NCBI RefSeq assembly: GCF_025502585.1
Contig: NZ_CP106679.1
Coordinates: 415,001 to 479,000 of the forward strand
Length of the DNA: 64,000 nt
DNA from: Reichenbachiella agarivorans
GTDB taxonomy: Bacteria; Bacteroidota; Bacteroidia; Cytophagales; Cyclobacteriaceae
Reading direction: 5' to 3'
Both the position numbers and the translations under genes were made by a program. The notes beneath the pieces are model-generated. The model had not been told where the DNA came from, ran no database searches, and saw only the letters and a list, made by a program, of their open reading frames with translations. Shown piece by piece: positions 18,849-28,083 of this stretch; position 1 is the stretch's first letter, and every line of letters begins with the position of its first letter.

Positions 18849-20153
18849 TTAAGGAGCTGCTACCACAAACCCAGTCTGAGTTACAATATCACTCACGTTT
18901 CCTGCAGCATCTACTTCGATGAAATAAACATCATAAGTACCCGCATCAAGAACGAGTGTAGAATTACCAGACCCACCAGCTCCGAACTCTGCCAATGTGG
19001 CTGGAGCTTCTGTTCCGCTCTTTAAGATCAACCATTCTCCAGAAGTCATCACGGTTACTACCTGCGTACCTGGATTGCTATCAGTTGCTGTCCCTGCTGC
19101 TATTGGAGCTATGTTGTCGATAATTAAGGACGCATCATCCAAAACAGTCGGCACATTGCCTGCCATATCTACAACCTCACTGACAGAGACATTCAGGTTA
19201 GTACTTGGGTCTTCATCAGATTCTCCATTTACTGTATAATCCAATGCCCAAACTGCTGCATCAGCAGTAGCCCATAGTGTATCCTTGACTGCTACCCCAG
19301 ATCCATCTGCATAAGAAATATCAATGAAAATAAAATTGCTCTCTGCCCTTACTGCTTCATTAAATTGGGCAGTGATAGTGACTACTGTACTGTCATTAGC
19401 AGCAGACTGAGAGAATGAAATTGAACCAATAGGAGCAACATTGTCTACTTCTTGAATAAGTAAATAAACATTCTCAATTGTTCCTCCTCCATAGGACTCA
19501 CTCAAAGTTGCACTTTTCACAATTGCTTCTGCTTGTCCATTGCCTGTACCCCCAGTAAAAATGGCAAAGTACTCCATATTGCTACCCTTATAAGATGCGG
19601 CAGAAGACAAAGTAGCCCCAGAAACAAATGGTGAGATGGCACTATCCATATCCCCTCTAAAAAAGGCAGATGTATCAGCTGCATTCAGACCATTCATAAC
19701 TACCGTTGGCGCTGAAGCCAGAGGAGCTGAAAACGAAAGGAAAAGCGTATCAGTTGCCCCATTCTTTGCCTTTCCAAAATTCATAGAAGATTCAACAGCC
19801 GCTTCAACAGAGCTAACAATGACAGAATAAGTTCCTGACAATCCTCCATTGGTGGCTGTAATTGTGACATCTCCTACAGAAAGAAACTGAATTTCTGCAG
19901 TGGATGTCGTTGATGAAAGGATTTGAGCTGGCCCTTCAACTGTCCAAGATGTGGTACCTCCTATATCAGCCTGCAAATCATACGTGGCTGAAGTTTCGGG
20001 AAGTGCTCCAGTTGGCCCTTCGATAAACAGTCGAGGATCACCCTCCACTGTATTGTCCTCATCACAGGATGCCAGAAAAAGCATCACCAGAGAAAGCAAT
20101 GAGAAAAGTGTCAGGCCTGAAAGCCTGAACTTCTTTTGTCTAAGTTTAATCAT
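18849..20153 (-). CDS. Ig-like-domain surface lipoprotein (candidate surface glycan-binding protein)
   Basis: 434 residues. Lipobox FLASC (Cys30) followed by DEDN, an acidic stretch of the kind that directs lipoproteins to the surface in this phylum. The mature part is beta-rich and modular: a PKD/Ig-like domain (about 40-115; GDVTITATNGGLSGTYSVIVSS), a middle beta domain, a Bacterial Ig-like segment (about 235-350; SFSQSAANDSTVVTITAQFNEAV, DMAGNVPTVLDDASLIIDNIAP) and a C-terminal repeat-like domain (TYDVYFIEVDAAGNVSDIV). No catalytic signature. It is the first gene of the susCD operon, where many loci place SGBPs last. It likely binds the polymer at the surface; SusE/F equivalence is only positional. 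Confidence 0.8.
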   Translation of the reverse strand: MIKLRQKKFRLSGLTLFSLLSLVMLFLASCDEDNTVEGDPRLFIEGPTGALPETSATYDLQADIGGTTSWTVEGPAQILSSTTSTAEIQFLSVGDVTITATNGGLSGTYSVIVSSVEAAVESSMNFGKAKNGATDTLFLSFSAPLASAPTVVMNGLNAADTSAFFRGDMDSAISPFVSGATLSSAASYKGSNMEYFAIFTGGTGNGQAEAIVKSATLSESYGGGTIENVYLLIQEVDNVAPIGSISFSQSAANDSTVVTITAQFNEAVRAESNFIFIDISYADGSGVAVKDTLWATADAAVWALDYTVNGESDEDPSTNLNVSVSEVVDMAGNVPTVLDDASLIIDNIAPIAAGTATDSNPGTQVVTVMTSGEWLILKSGTEAPATLAEFGAGGSGNSTLVLDAGTYDVYFIEVDAAGNVSDIVTQTGFVVAAP

Positions 20154-20266
20154 GCTAATAGATTTAAAAATTAGTAAATAGATTTAGTAATAATCGTTCA
20201 TCAAACTTCCCAATTCCACATCCAATTTGCGTTGGGGATTTGTCACAAAGGAAGTAGGTAATTCCT

Positions 20267-20286
20267 TCAAAATGTCTCAAAATGTC
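20267..20286. promoter_or_regulatory. Tandem 10-bp direct repeat, candidate HTCS/AraC operator
   Basis: TCAAAATGTC occurs twice head-to-tail (20267-20276 and 20277-20286), one helical turn apart, 114-133 bp upstream of the first gene of the susCD operon (minus strand) and just before the HTCS start-distal end. AraC-type DNA-binding domains commonly bind direct repeats, so it is a plausible target of the adjacent HTCS. Inference from position and form only. Confidence 0.5.
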
Positions 20287-20300
20287 CTTTCAGACTCTTT

Positions 20301-23300
20301 CTACAAAGTTTTTTCTGTTACATCTTGTGCGTATTCGGAGGGATTCACACCATATTGTTTCTTGAAACAATCTCTGAAATACTGCAAATCATTGAATCCT
20401 ACTTGGTACGTAATCTCCGAAATATTCATTTCGTCCTGACGGATCAATTGCGCGGCACGCTTCAACCGAATTGACCTGATAAATTCATTGGCAGATAACC
20501 CAATAAGCCCTTTGAGCTTTCGATACAGCTGCATCCTGCTCATACCCAGTTCTCGACCCAGATCATCGACATAAAACTCCGAGTTGGACATGTTGGATTC
20601 AATGACAGCTACCGCTTTTTGCATGAACTCTTCGTCTCTGGATGCAATCTTTATATTCTTCGGCTCTATGTTGAAGGTATTTTTGTGTAGGAGCTGTCCA
20701 CGTATCTGGTCTCTGGTTTTGAGGGCATTTCTCACTCTCAACGTCAATAGTTTGGGATTGAAGGGTTTGGTTATGTAATAATCAGCGCCCAATTCAAACC
20801 CATTGAGCGCACTGTCATTGGATGCCTTGGCTGTGAGTAATATGACTGGAATGTGACTTGTTTTTTCATCTAACTTGACTTCTCTACATACTTCGAATCC
20901 ATCCTTGCCTGGCATCATGACGTCTGAGATGATGAGGTCTGGAATCTGGGCTTTTGCTTTTTCAATCCCCTCTTCTCCATCCTCGCCTTCGATCACTCGG
21001 TATTCTATCTCCAGGATGCTCTTGATGTAGCTTCTGATGTCTGCATTGTCCTCCACAACCAATACCAACGGCAGCTTCTTTCCTTCTTCCTCCAGCGCAA
21101 TGTCGTTGGACGAGGTTGATTCATGGATTTGCTCCTCTAGTTCATAGATAGTCTGTTTCTCCAGAGACTGGGCTGGCAGGTCACCTTCTTCGACAAAATC
21201 CTCTGCATCAAAATGTGCCTTTCCCTTGAACAAATGAACTTCAAAAGTGGTGCCCTCATCCTCCTTGCTATGAAACTCAACATGTCCATGGTGTAGCTCC
21301 ACCAGCTCCTTGGTCAAAGAAAGTCCAATGCCTGTACCCTTTCTTTTCTTCTTTTTGTTGTCTCTGACTCTATAATATCTGTTGAAAATATATGCTTGTT
21401 CCTCTTCAGGAATCCCAATCCCATCGTCTTCTACTTCCAAAATCACCTTATCTGCATCCTCTTTTAAACCGATGACAACCCTACCGTAATCATTGGTGTA
21501 CTTGAATGCATTGGACAACAAATTCACGACAACCTTTTCCATCTTTTCTTTATCAAACGAAAGCTCGACCTTGGTCTTGGGCAATACGACTTTGTATGCG
21601 ATACTTTTAGTATTGGCCATGGATGAAAACGAATGCACGATAGGTTTGAGAAAAGCGACCAGATCAGTCGTGACCAATTCCAATCTCATCTTGCCAGATT
21701 CGAGTTTTGAGAGTTCAAGGAGTTGATTGATCAGGTTGAGCAGATTTTCGGCGCTGCGCAGCATCATACTGGCTTGCTCTTTACTGCTCGAATATCTCTC
21801 CGTCTCCACCATAGCCTTGAGTGGCCCGAGGATCAACGTCAGCGGTGATCGAAATTCGTGAGAAATATTGGCAAAGAAACTGGACTTCATTTGATCCAAT
21901 TCTTGCATTTTAGAGAGTTCCATATGCTCTAGGTACAGCTTGGATTGAAGCCTCTCTCGATTGACTACCGTCTGAAATGCCCAAAATAGAATTCCTAAGA
22001 CCAACATACCATAGACAATGTGTGCCCAAGTAGTATCATACCAAGCTGGGGAAATGCTGACCACAAAAGAAGCCTCCTTCGTGCTCCAAGCACCTCCATT
22101 GTCTGTGCCCTTTACTCTGAATCTGTATTCTCCTGGAGGTACATTGGTATAGTATGCCTCTCGTCGATTACCAGCTTGCTGCCATTCACGGTCATAATTT
22201 TCGAGAATGTAAGCGTACTCGTTTTTACTGGATTGACTAAAATTGATCTGTGAAAATTCAAAACTGAGGTCATTTTGATCATACTTCAACGAAACATGAC
22301 CTCCATCCAACAAACTACCCTCAAGTCCTTCCTTCTTGCTCCCCTTGATGGATTCATTGGAAATCTTGAAATCTGCCAAATAAATCTGGGGTTCTTCAAA
22401 ATCATCTTTGATCTGCGTGGGATCGATCACATTGAAGCCATCTACACCTCCAAACAACAAAGAACCATTTGACAATTTGAAACTCGAATTCTTGAAAAAT
22501 TCCATCGCCTGAATCCCATCACTGAGATCAAAATTCCGAGCTTGACCTGTTGAAACATTGAATCGGATAATCCCCTTATTAGTCCCTAACCAAAGATTTC
22601 CTAACTCATCAGCTTGGATCGCATGAATGGCTTCATCTACAAATCCATTTTCTGTCCCATACTTGATAAAACTTTCGCCTTTCTCATCGTATAGATTCAA
22701 TCCTCCAGAAGTTCCAATCCATATTCTACCCTCTTGATCCTCGAGTACACACTCGACTGTATTGTCACTCAATGATGTGGCATCACTTCCATCATGGATG
22801 AACCTGCGAAACTTTCCTAATTCAGTATCTGGCATCAAGTTTAACCCAGTTCCTTCTGTGCCTACCCATATTCTACCTTTGGAGTCTTGGTAGACATGTC
22901 TGGTCAAATTGGAACTAATACTATTGGGATCCCTATCGTCCAATGCATATGATGTGAAAGAAGATGACCTAGGATCATACATGACCAATCCAGAGCGAAA
23001 AACTGCAAACCATATTCTACCCTGATCATCTTCCATCATAGAGAATACATTTTCTTTGCCTAGGTGCTTTTCAAATCCATGCTTCAACAAGAAGGGTTTA
23101 AAACCCTTTTGACCCTTTCTTTTCACCAGTACTCCTCCCTGCCAACTGCCAACCCAAACATTCTCATGCTGATCTATCATGAGAGTTAAAACTTGATCAC
23201 TCATTTGAGGATATTGATCCTTTCTGTAGTGCGAAAAGGTTTCATTTTTGACATCCCAATAATCTAAACCTCCTCCGTCAGAAGCTATCCATACGTTATG

Positions 23301-24440
23301 ATCTTTGTCCTCAAAAAAAGAGCTAATGGCATTGTGAGTCAAAAAGCGGTCATCGTAGGGGTTGTGTTTATACACTGCCAGTTTACGGTTGCTTTCATCC
23401 AGTTTGAAAAGTCCTTTGTTGAAAGTCCCCACCCAAATGACTCCATTGGTATCTTCAAAAACAGACCATATGGAGTTGTTTTTGATACTGTACAAGCTTT
23501 TGGAGTCGTTGGTAAACCATCTGTATTGATTGTTGGTCAAGTCCACTCTGCACAATCCATGATTTTCACTACCAATCCATAGACGCTGCTGCTGATCCTC
23601 CACGAGCATCAGTACAAAAGGATCTTCTCCTCGGGCATTGGGAGTCGGTATATGCTCGAACAGGTATTTTCCACTCTTGTCATAGCTCACTTTATCAATC
23701 CCTCGGTCCGTACCGATCCAGATATGATCCTTTCCTCCATAGTTGATACAGCGCACAATATCTGAAATTGGCGTATTGGGATTTTCATCACTATGTCTAA
23801 AGGGAATAAAACGCTTGGTGTTGGTATCAAACAAATTGAGTCCTCCACCCCAGGTAGCCACCCATAGATTGCCCCTTCCATCTCCAATCACCCCGTTCAC
23901 TACGTTAGAAGAAATACTCCAAGAGTCATTGTCATTGTGTCGATATTGTGAGAATGCATTGTCCCTTTTGTTCCATACCAAAAGGCCATTTCGCTCGGTC
24001 GCAAACCAAATATTCCCCTCTCTGTCCTCATAAAAACCATTGATGGTAGCAGAAGCAAGTTCTGATGGTACATTATCAGCTTGCAATTGATAGAAGGTTT
24101 CGGATGCCTCGTCATAGATGCTATACCCTGCTGCCAATGTCCCTACCAAAACCTTGTTGTCAGATGTCACATATAGAGAACGGACATAATTGCTACGAAT
24201 AGATAAAGAATCATCAGCATCGTGCAAATACGATTGCATGTTGATACCATCATACTTGTTGAGCCCACCTCTCGTCCCCAACCATAGGAATCCATGCTGG
24301 TCTTGGACGATCGCCGAGACTGTGTTTTGAGACAGCTCCTGATCTGTGGTTAAAAACTGATAGTCAGATATGCCTTCCTGAGACACCACAGACTGAATAG
24401 TAATCAGGCTGATGAATAGTAATATCCCCAATGCTTTCAT
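20301..24440 (-). CDS. Hybrid two-component system sensor-regulator (HTCS)
   Basis: 1379 residues. Signal peptide (about 1-20), two seven-bladed periplasmic propellers made of reg_prop repeats (about 25-700; recurring DxxGxxWxGT(x)GGLN phrases), a Y_Y_Y domain (about 723-791), one transmembrane helix (about 808-827), HisKA with phospho-acceptor His861 in ISHEFRSPLTLI, HATPase (NAFKYT, DDGIGIPEEE, GTGIGLSLT), a receiver domain with Asp1173 in IISDVMMPGKDG and KPF motif, and a C-terminal AraC HTH (about 1280-1375). This single protein senses an oligosaccharide in the periplasm and activates its own locus. It lies between the susCD operon (same strand, 147 nt downstream) and the divergent GH3 gene. 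The ligand is likely a product of the linked glucanases. Confidence 0.97.
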   Translation of the reverse strand: MKALGILLFISLITIQSVVSQEGISDYQFLTTDQELSQNTVSAIVQDQHGFLWLGTRGGLNKYDGINMQSYLHDADDSLSIRSNYVRSLYVTSDNKVLVGTLAAGYSIYDEASETFYQLQADNVPSELASATINGFYEDREGNIWFATERNGLLVWNKRDNAFSQYRHNDNDSWSISSNVVNGVIGDGRGNLWVATWGGGLNLFDTNTKRFIPFRHSDENPNTPISDIVRCINYGGKDHIWIGTDRGIDKVSYDKSGKYLFEHIPTPNARGEDPFVLMLVEDQQQRLWIGSENHGLCRVDLTNNQYRWFTNDSKSLYSIKNNSIWSVFEDTNGVIWVGTFNKGLFKLDESNRKLAVYKHNPYDDRFLTHNAISSFFEDKDHNVWIASDGGGLDYWDVKNETFSHYRKDQYPQMSDQVLTLMIDQHENVWVGSWQGGVLVKRKGQKGFKPFLLKHGFEKHLGKENVFSMMEDDQGRIWFAVFRSGLVMYDPRSSSFTSYALDDRDPNSISSNLTRHVYQDSKGRIWVGTEGTGLNLMPDTELGKFRRFIHDGSDATSLSDNTVECVLEDQEGRIWIGTSGGLNLYDEKGESFIKYGTENGFVDEAIHAIQADELGNLWLGTNKGIIRFNVSTGQARNFDLSDGIQAMEFFKNSSFKLSNGSLLFGGVDGFNVIDPTQIKDDFEEPQIYLADFKISNESIKGSKKEGLEGSLLDGGHVSLKYDQNDLSFEFSQINFSQSSKNEYAYILENYDREWQQAGNRREAYYTNVPPGEYRFRVKGTDNGGAWSTKEASFVVSISPAWYDTTWAHIVYGMLVLGILFWAFQTVVNRERLQSKLYLEHMELSKMQELDQMKSSFFANISHEFRSPLTLILGPLKAMVETERYSSSKEQASMMLRSAENLLNLINQLLELSKLESGKMRLELVTTDLVAFLKPIVHSFSSMANTKSIAYKVVLPKTKVELSFDKEKMEKVVVNLLSNAFKYTNDYGRVVIGLKEDADKVILEVEDDGIGIPEEEQAYIFNRYYRVRDNKKKKRKGTGIGLSLTKELVELHHGHVEFHSKEDEGTTFEVHLFKGKAHFDAEDFVEEGDLPAQSLEKQTIYELEEQIHESTSSNDIALEEEGKKLPLVLVVEDNADIRSYIKSILEIEYRVIEGEDGEEGIEKAKAQIPDLIISDVMMPGKDGFEVCREVKLDEKTSHIPVILLTAKASNDSALNGFELGADYYITKPFNPKLLTLRVRNALKTRDQIRGQLLHKNTFNIEPKNIKIASRDEEFMQKAVAVIESNMSNSEFYVDDLGRELGMSRMQLYRKLKGLIGLSANEFIRSIRLKRAAQLIRQDEMNISEITYQVGFNDLQYFRDCFKKQYGVNPSEYAQDVTEKTL

Positions 24441-24504
24441 AATACATTCTTTGGTGTAAATATTTCAATAATTATCCGTAAGCCGAATACACTGTACAAA
24501 TTAC

Positions 24505-24541
24505 CTCTGTTCTTTGGTATATATACCGCCGTAGAACAGAG
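24505..24541. promoter_or_regulatory. Nested palindrome in HTCS/GH3 divergent promoter region
   Basis: Outer inverted repeat CTCTGTTCT (24505-24513) / AGAACAGAG (24533-24541) encloses a perfect 12-bp palindrome GGTATATATACC (24516-24527). It sits between the HTCS start (24440, minus) and the GH3 start (24594, plus). A related GGTATATTAC is present on the minus strand upstream of the GH30 gene (about 29613-29623). Candidate operator; the factor is unknown. Confidence 0.5.
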
Positions 24542-24593
24542 TACTTCAGAATGATCTTTGTTCTCGTTAAAAATCAAAGTACACAAAACAAGT

Positions 24594-26861
24594 ATGATAG
24601 TAAAATATACTAAAATTCTTTTTGGTATCGCAGCAATTGCTGCCATCTCGTTGGTCTCCTGTCAACCATCGACAACCTCTACTTCCAAAAAGTCCCAAGA
24701 TAAAAGAGTGACAGACTTGATCAGCCAAATGTCTACCGAAGAAAAAGTCGGGCAAATGACGCAGATTACACTCAGTGCACTCTACACAGATGGTCAGTTA
24801 GATCTGGAGAAACTCAGGTATGGCATAGTCACCAAAAACATTGGATCTATACTCAATGTAAATGGCCTTCCACTGAGTATCACCGAATGGCACCAGTTAC
24901 TTACACAAATTCAAGACATAGCCACACAAGAGACTAGTCTCAAGATTCCAATATTGTATGGTATCGATGCGATCCATGGCACGACTTATACGCAAGGTTC
25001 AACGTTGTTTCCCCACAACATAGGAATGGGAGCCACTAGGAATACTGATCTGGTGGGACAATCAGCCAAAATCACTGCTCTAGAAACTCGTGCCTCGGGT
25101 ATCAGATGGAATTTTGATCCAGCATTGGGAATTGCCCGTCAGCCACTTTGGTCACGATTTGAAGAAATGTACGGAGAAGCAACCGCACTCTCCATTGCTA
25201 TGGGTAGTGCGGCTATCAAAGCATATGAAGAAGACGGGTTGGATCAAATCACCGCGGTAGCATCATGCATGAAGCACTACTTGGGCTACTCTGTTCCACT
25301 CAGTGGCAAGGATCGAACTCCTGCATATATACCAGAAGCACAATTGAGAGAGATATTTTTACCTCCATTCATCGCGGCGGTCAACAGCGGCACCTCTACA
25401 GTCATGATCAACTCAGGTGAAATCAACGGCGTACCCGTACATGCGAGCAAGTATTACTTGACAGACCTACTCAGAGGAGAATTAGGATTCGAAGGGTTGG
25501 CTGTGACTGATTGGGAAGACATCATCAGATTGAACTACAGACATCACGTGGCTCCCACCAACAAAGAGGCTGTAAAAATCGCAATCAACGCAGGCATAGA
25601 TATGAGCATGGTACCACAAGATTACTCATTCTATGATGACTTGGTCGCTTTGGTCGACGAAGGTGAAGTGCCTATGTCTCGGATAGATGAAGCGGTGTAC
25701 AGAATCATGAAATTGAAATTTGATTTGGGCTTGTTTGACAATCCATACCCGGAAAAAGCTGCCATAGCCAACTTCGGCAAAGAATCATACCAAGAAGTGG
25801 CACTGACGGCTGCATTGGAATCTATCACCCTGCTAAAAAACGAAAATGGAACACTCCCATTGGATACAACTGCTAAAGTTTTGCTCATGGGACCAGGAGC
25901 CAATAACCTAGGTGCATTGCACGGATCATGGTCCTATACTTGGCAAGGTCAAGATGAAAATCAATTCGCAGACGAGACCTTGACTCTCAAAGAAGCATTG
26001 GAAGCTAAAATTGGTGTCGCCAATGTCATCTGCAACACAACTGGCAATTTTGATGATTCTGAAAACACCAACATTGCATTCCTCAACAGCCATGCAGCCA
26101 AATCGGATGTGATCATGTTGGTGATTGGTGAAAAATCCTATGCTGAGTCTCCAGGAGGCATTCACGACCTCAACTTGGCAGATAATCAAATACAACTCGC
26201 CAAGGCTGCCTATGCCACTGGCAAACCTGTAGTACTACTCATCGCAGAAGGACGCCCTAGAGTGATCTCATCTATCGTGGATGGTGCAGACGCCATCATG
26301 CAATTGTACCGACCCGCTAGTCAAGGTGCTGCTGCGACAATGGAGATTTTATTTGGAGATTACAATCCCAATGGCAGACTACCATACTCCTATCCACGAC
26401 ATGCGGGAGACATCATCCTCTATGACAGAAAACATACCGAAGAAGTTACGGAATTCGTCCCGGATTCTTATGGCGGAGGTGGTTACAATCCTCAGTGGGA
26501 ATTTGGACATGGACTCAGCTACACTACTTTTTCTTACGGAGAGATCAAATTAGACAAATCTGAATACACGACTACAGACAAGATCCAAGTAAGTGTAGAA
26601 GTCACCAATACAGGTAATAGGGCTGGAAAAAATAGCATCGACCTCTTCGTATCAGATCACTACGCTTCATTGACTCCTAGTTTCAAGGTATTGAAGGGCT
26701 TTACCAAGGAGAACTTTGAAGCTGGTGAATCTAAAATGATAAGATTTGAATTGGATTCAGATGATCTTTCTTTCATCAATTCAGAAGGGGAAAAGACAAT
26801 AGAAGCAGGAGAGTTTAGTGTAAGAATTGGTGATAAGATATCAACCTTTAGATTGAAGTAG
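24594..26861 (+). CDS. Glycoside hydrolase family 3 beta-glucosidase, lipoprotein
   Basis: 755 residues from the ATG at 24594, chosen because it leads directly into the signal IAAIAAISLVSC (Cys23 lipobox); a TTG 36 nt upstream is unlikely. Domains: GH3 N-terminal barrel (about 40-370; KIPILYGIDAIHG, VASCMKHYLGY, GLAVTDWEDI with nucleophile Asp306), GH3 C-terminal alpha/beta domain (about 400-620; ITLLKNENGTLPLD, GRPRVISS), and fibronectin III-like domain (about 665-750) after the GHGLSYTTF signature. It is the exo-acting enzyme that removes glucose from beta-linked gluco-oligosaccharides at the outer membrane or in the periplasm. Divergent from the HTCS that probably controls it. Confidence 0.96.
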   Translation: MIVKYTKILFGIAAIAAISLVSCQPSTTSTSKKSQDKRVTDLISQMSTEEKVGQMTQITLSALYTDGQLDLEKLRYGIVTKNIGSILNVNGLPLSITEWHQLLTQIQDIATQETSLKIPILYGIDAIHGTTYTQGSTLFPHNIGMGATRNTDLVGQSAKITALETRASGIRWNFDPALGIARQPLWSRFEEMYGEATALSIAMGSAAIKAYEEDGLDQITAVASCMKHYLGYSVPLSGKDRTPAYIPEAQLREIFLPPFIAAVNSGTSTVMINSGEINGVPVHASKYYLTDLLRGELGFEGLAVTDWEDIIRLNYRHHVAPTNKEAVKIAINAGIDMSMVPQDYSFYDDLVALVDEGEVPMSRIDEAVYRIMKLKFDLGLFDNPYPEKAAIANFGKESYQEVALTAALESITLLKNENGTLPLDTTAKVLLMGPGANNLGALHGSWSYTWQGQDENQFADETLTLKEALEAKIGVANVICNTTGNFDDSENTNIAFLNSHAAKSDVIMLVIGEKSYAESPGGIHDLNLADNQIQLAKAAYATGKPVVLLIAEGRPRVISSIVDGADAIMQLYRPASQGAAATMEILFGDYNPNGRLPYSYPRHAGDIILYDRKHTEEVTEFVPDSYGGGGYNPQWEFGHGLSYTTFSYGEIKLDKSEYTTTDKIQVSVEVTNTGNRAGKNSIDLFVSDHYASLTPSFKVLKGFTKENFEAGESKMIRFELDSDDLSFINSEGEKTIEAGEFSVRIGDKISTFRLK

Positions 26862-27000
26862 GTCACTACATAGATTTAAAACGGTATTTGCTTTTTGATT
26901 TTAACACTTAAAAAGGCACCAACCTAAATGCAGCACTTCTGCTTCTTCTTTATACCCAGAAAATAATAGTTAATAGTTCAATTTTCATTTTAGTCTTGAT

Positions 27001-27034
27001 AGAAAACCCCAGCTGCTTGGGGTTTTCTATTTTG
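27001..27034. terminator. Bidirectional terminator between convergent GH3 and epimerase-like genes
   Basis: Perfect 10-bp stem AGAAAACCCC (27001-27010) / GGGGTTTTCT (27019-27028) with an 8-nt loop and T-rich flank on both strands, placed between the ends of two converging genes. Confidence 0.85.
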
Positions 27035-27051
27035 TAAGTTTCTGTGAATGA

Positions 27052-27984
27052 CTACTGCTCTTTTGGGATGCGATCCCAATATTTTTCTATCAGTGCTTTG
27101 GTCATTTTGATACCTTCATGCTCTGACACACCGTCTCCTTCGAATTCTACACCTATGTATCCATCAAAATTGCTCGCATTGACCATGTCAAAAATCCTCT
27201 TATAGTCTGTCTCCACCGCTTCACCATTTTCATCAAAACGGAAAGTCTTGGCACTAATCCCAAAACTATAAGGCAGCAAATCCTTTACTCCTTGATACTT
27301 GTCATAGTCTGCAAAATTGCCAAAATCAGGCAGTGCTCCTACGTTTGGATGATTGGCAATTGCCAAAACCTGAGATAACCTGGTCCCATTGCTAGAGAAA
27401 GAATTCATATTCCAAGAGCCATCAGGCATGCTGACACCATGATTCTCTATGATCACCATCAGCCCCTTTTCCTTCGCCAAATCTCCCAGTTCCCTCATGG
27501 ACTTCACCAAGGCAGCACTAACATCCTCATCTGTGCCAAACCCATTGCCATTGACACGTATTGAGAGGCATCCTAGAAATTCCGCCGCTTCCAGCCATTT
27601 GACATGGTTTTGTACCGCTATCTGACGAGCGACCTCTGTGGTATCACCCAGATTGCCTTCGTGATCCACCATGATCATTGTGCTCTTGACATGATAGCGC
27701 TCACAGCTGTCCTTGAGTTGCTGTAGATAGGCTGCATCGTAGTTATTATCAGGAAACAACTGCGAGACGTACTCTACCGCGTAGATCCCAAACTCCTGAG
27801 CAGCCACTCTAGGAAAATCTAGGTTATCCATTTTACCACTTTTGATCGCTCTGTGGAGAGACCACTCGGCCAAAGAAATTTTCACATCTGGTTGTTGCTT
27901 CTCTTCACTTTTTGTCAAAGTGCAACCTGTATTTATCCATATAATGGATACAATTGACATATAGAGTAATAAGCTTTTCATCAT
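27052..27984 (-). CDS. Sugar phosphate isomerase/epimerase-like TIM-barrel lipoprotein
   Basis: 310 residues. Lipoprotein signal with lipobox INTGC (Cys21). The mature domain is an AP_endonuc_2/xylose-isomerase-like TIM barrel: ISLAEWSLHRAI, QEFGIYAVEYVSQL, IMVDHEGNLGD, LSIRVNGNG, GLMVIIENHGVSMPDG, GALPDFGNF and a closing YIGVEFEGDGVSEHEGI. Conserved Glu and His in these strands are expected metal ligands. Members isomerise or cleave sugars and cyclitols; being an exported lipoprotein, it must act on an unphosphorylated substrate outside the cytoplasm. It is 99 nt downstream of the GH30 glucanase on the same strand, so it is probably part of the same glycan-use unit. The exact reaction is unknown. 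Confidence 0.88.
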   Translation of the reverse strand: MMKSLLLYMSIVSIIWINTGCTLTKSEEKQQPDVKISLAEWSLHRAIKSGKMDNLDFPRVAAQEFGIYAVEYVSQLFPDNNYDAAYLQQLKDSCERYHVKSTMIMVDHEGNLGDTTEVARQIAVQNHVKWLEAAEFLGCLSIRVNGNGFGTDEDVSAALVKSMRELGDLAKEKGLMVIIENHGVSMPDGSWNMNSFSSNGTRLSQVLAIANHPNVGALPDFGNFADYDKYQGVKDLLPYSFGISAKTFRFDENGEAVETDYKRIFDMVNASNFDGYIGVEFEGDGVSEHEGIKMTKALIEKYWDRIPKEQ

Positions 27985-28083
27985 GCTAGTTTGTTTTATG
28001 TTAGAAACTAAAAAGAGCGAAGTTTACTCATCACTGATTCACTGCGCTCTCTACCATTCAATATTTTAGATGACTATCTATAA

